Positions 4,851 to 5,528 of a stretch of DNA of 5,528 bases are shown piece by piece. This DNA comes from Phycisphaerales bacterium. Its GTDB lineage: Bacteria; Planctomycetota; Phycisphaerae; Tepidisphaerales; Tepidisphaeraceae. Every line of letters starts with the position of its first letter. The stretch's first letter is position 1. The DNA lies in assembly GCA_003153655.1 (NCBI GenBank), contig PMAK01000113.1, positions 199-5,726 of the forward strand. Reading direction: 5' to 3'. The translations under genes and the position numbers were made by a program. The notes under the pieces were generated by a model. It was not told the origin of the DNA. It did no database searches and saw only the letters and a program-made list of their open reading frames with translations.

Positions 4851-5528
4851 ATGTTCAAAACACTTTTCTGCGTCGCGATGATCTCTTTCACATCCGCGTG
4901 CGTTCAAGCCGAGGCGGTGCAAATGAAAGCCCAGCCATTCGATTTAAGCGAAGTCCGTCTCCTCGACAGCCCTTTTAAAACCGCCGAGGACGCGGATGCC
5001 AAATACATGCTGTCGCTTGATCTCGACCGCCTGCTCCACAATTTCCGCATCAACGCCGGCCTCCCATCCCACGCCCATCCCCTCGGCGGCTGGGAATCCC
5101 CCGCCTGCGAACTCCGCGGCCATTTCGTCGGCCACTATCTCAGCGCCTGCTCCCTCATGTACAAATCCACCGGCGACGCCCAATGGAAACAACGCGTAGA
5201 TTATCTCGTCACCGAATTAGCTAAATGTCAGGATGCACTCGGCACCGGATATCTCTCCGCCTTCCCCGCCACCTATTTCGACCGCCTCGAAACCGGCCAC
5301 AAAGTCTGGGCCCCCTATTACACCATCCACAAAATCATGGCCGGCCTCCTCGATGCCTATCAACTCTGCGGGAGCGCCCAGGCCCTCGACATGGACAAAA
5401 AGATGGCCAACTACTTCGCCTCCCGCCTCGCCAAACTCCCCGATGATCAGATCGACCGAATCTTTCACACCACCGGCCACGGCCCCGGCACCGAGTTCGG
5501 CGGAATGTCCGAAGTCCTCCACGATCTC
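4851..5528 (+). CDS. secreted GH127 (DUF1680) glycosidase, beta-L-arabinofuranosidase type, C-terminus cut off by window edge
   Basis: The first 226 residues of a glycoside hydrolase of the GH127/DUF1680 family, whose characterised members release beta-L-arabinofuranose from plant hydroxyproline-rich glycoproteins and pectic side chains. Family landmarks are VRLLDSPF (35-42), the LDLDRLLHNFRINAGL stretch (56-71), GGWESPACELRGHFVGHYLSA (79-99), WAPYYTIHKIMAGLLDAY (153-170) and EFGGMSEVLHDL (215-226). The catalytic cysteine and zinc-ligand region of known members lies further downstream and is outside the window, so activity cannot be judged. Residues 1-20 look like an export signal: Lys3, a hydrophobic core, and V18-Q19-A20 as a signal-peptidase I site. 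A TSAC at 14-17 resembles a weak lipobox, so a lipoprotein is possible. After the first 50 codons nearly all Ala codons are GCC and most Leu codons CTC. It is divergent from comF. Presumed role: catabolism of plant or algal arabinose-containing glycans. Confidence 0.9.
   Translation, partial: MFKTLFCVAMISFTSACVQAEAVQMKAQPFDLSEVRLLDSPFKTAEDADAKYMLSLDLDRLLHNFRINAGLPSHAHPLGGWESPACELRGHFVGHYLSACSLMYKSTGDAQWKQRVDYLVTELAKCQDALGTGYLSAFPATYFDRLETGHKVWAPYYTIHKIMAGLLDAYQLCGSAQALDMDKKMANYFASRLAKLPDDQIDRIFHTTGHGPGTEFGGMSEVLHDL

Noticed and set aside
4944..5522. Minus-strand Gly/Val/Glu-rich frames opposite the GH127 gene
   Set aside because: These are mirrors of the C-ending codons of the GH127 gene and carry no plausible start site or domain.

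Overview
This 5.5 kb window is dense bacterial chromosome with five protein genes and no RNA gene, insertion sequence, CRISPR array or phage gene that I can recognise. An LptF/LptG-family permease points to an organism with an outer membrane. Moderately high GC, an enlarged LptF/G periplasmic domain and a secreted GH127-type glycosidase together suggest the Planctomycetota/Verrucomicrobiota (PVC) group, perhaps Phycisphaerae. That placement is an inference from family resemblance and is not proven by the sequence.

Layout. Positions 1-3897 hold a tightly packed minus-strand operon, read right to left: a fold-type I PLP aminotransferase (3897-2563), an LptF/LptG-family permease (2566-776) and a GT39/PMT_2-type membrane glycosyltransferase (779 to beyond the left edge). 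Both junctions are ATGA overlaps of 4 bp, so the three genes are probably co-transcribed and translationally coupled. The last two fit outer-membrane glycolipid export and modification; the aminotransferase's link to them is unknown. Positions 3898-4037 are non-coding and dominated by a long imperfect inverted repeat built from the heptamer GCCGAGT/GCCGAAT, with a perfect 14-bp palindrome near its centre. Next on the minus strand is a comF-like gene (4778-4038, GTG start). A 72-bp divergent intergenic region separates it from a plus-strand GH127 (DUF1680, beta-L-arabinofuranosidase-type) gene that starts at 4851 with a good Shine-Dalgarno and a signal peptide and runs off the right edge.

The two end genes (GT39 and GH127) are open at the window edges, so their catalogue here is partial. 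The most unusual items are the heptamer inverted repeat, the oversized LptF/G periplasmic domain, and candidate promoters that would make comF leaderless and the aminotransferase nearly so. I see no convincing evidence of an entirely new multi-gene system.
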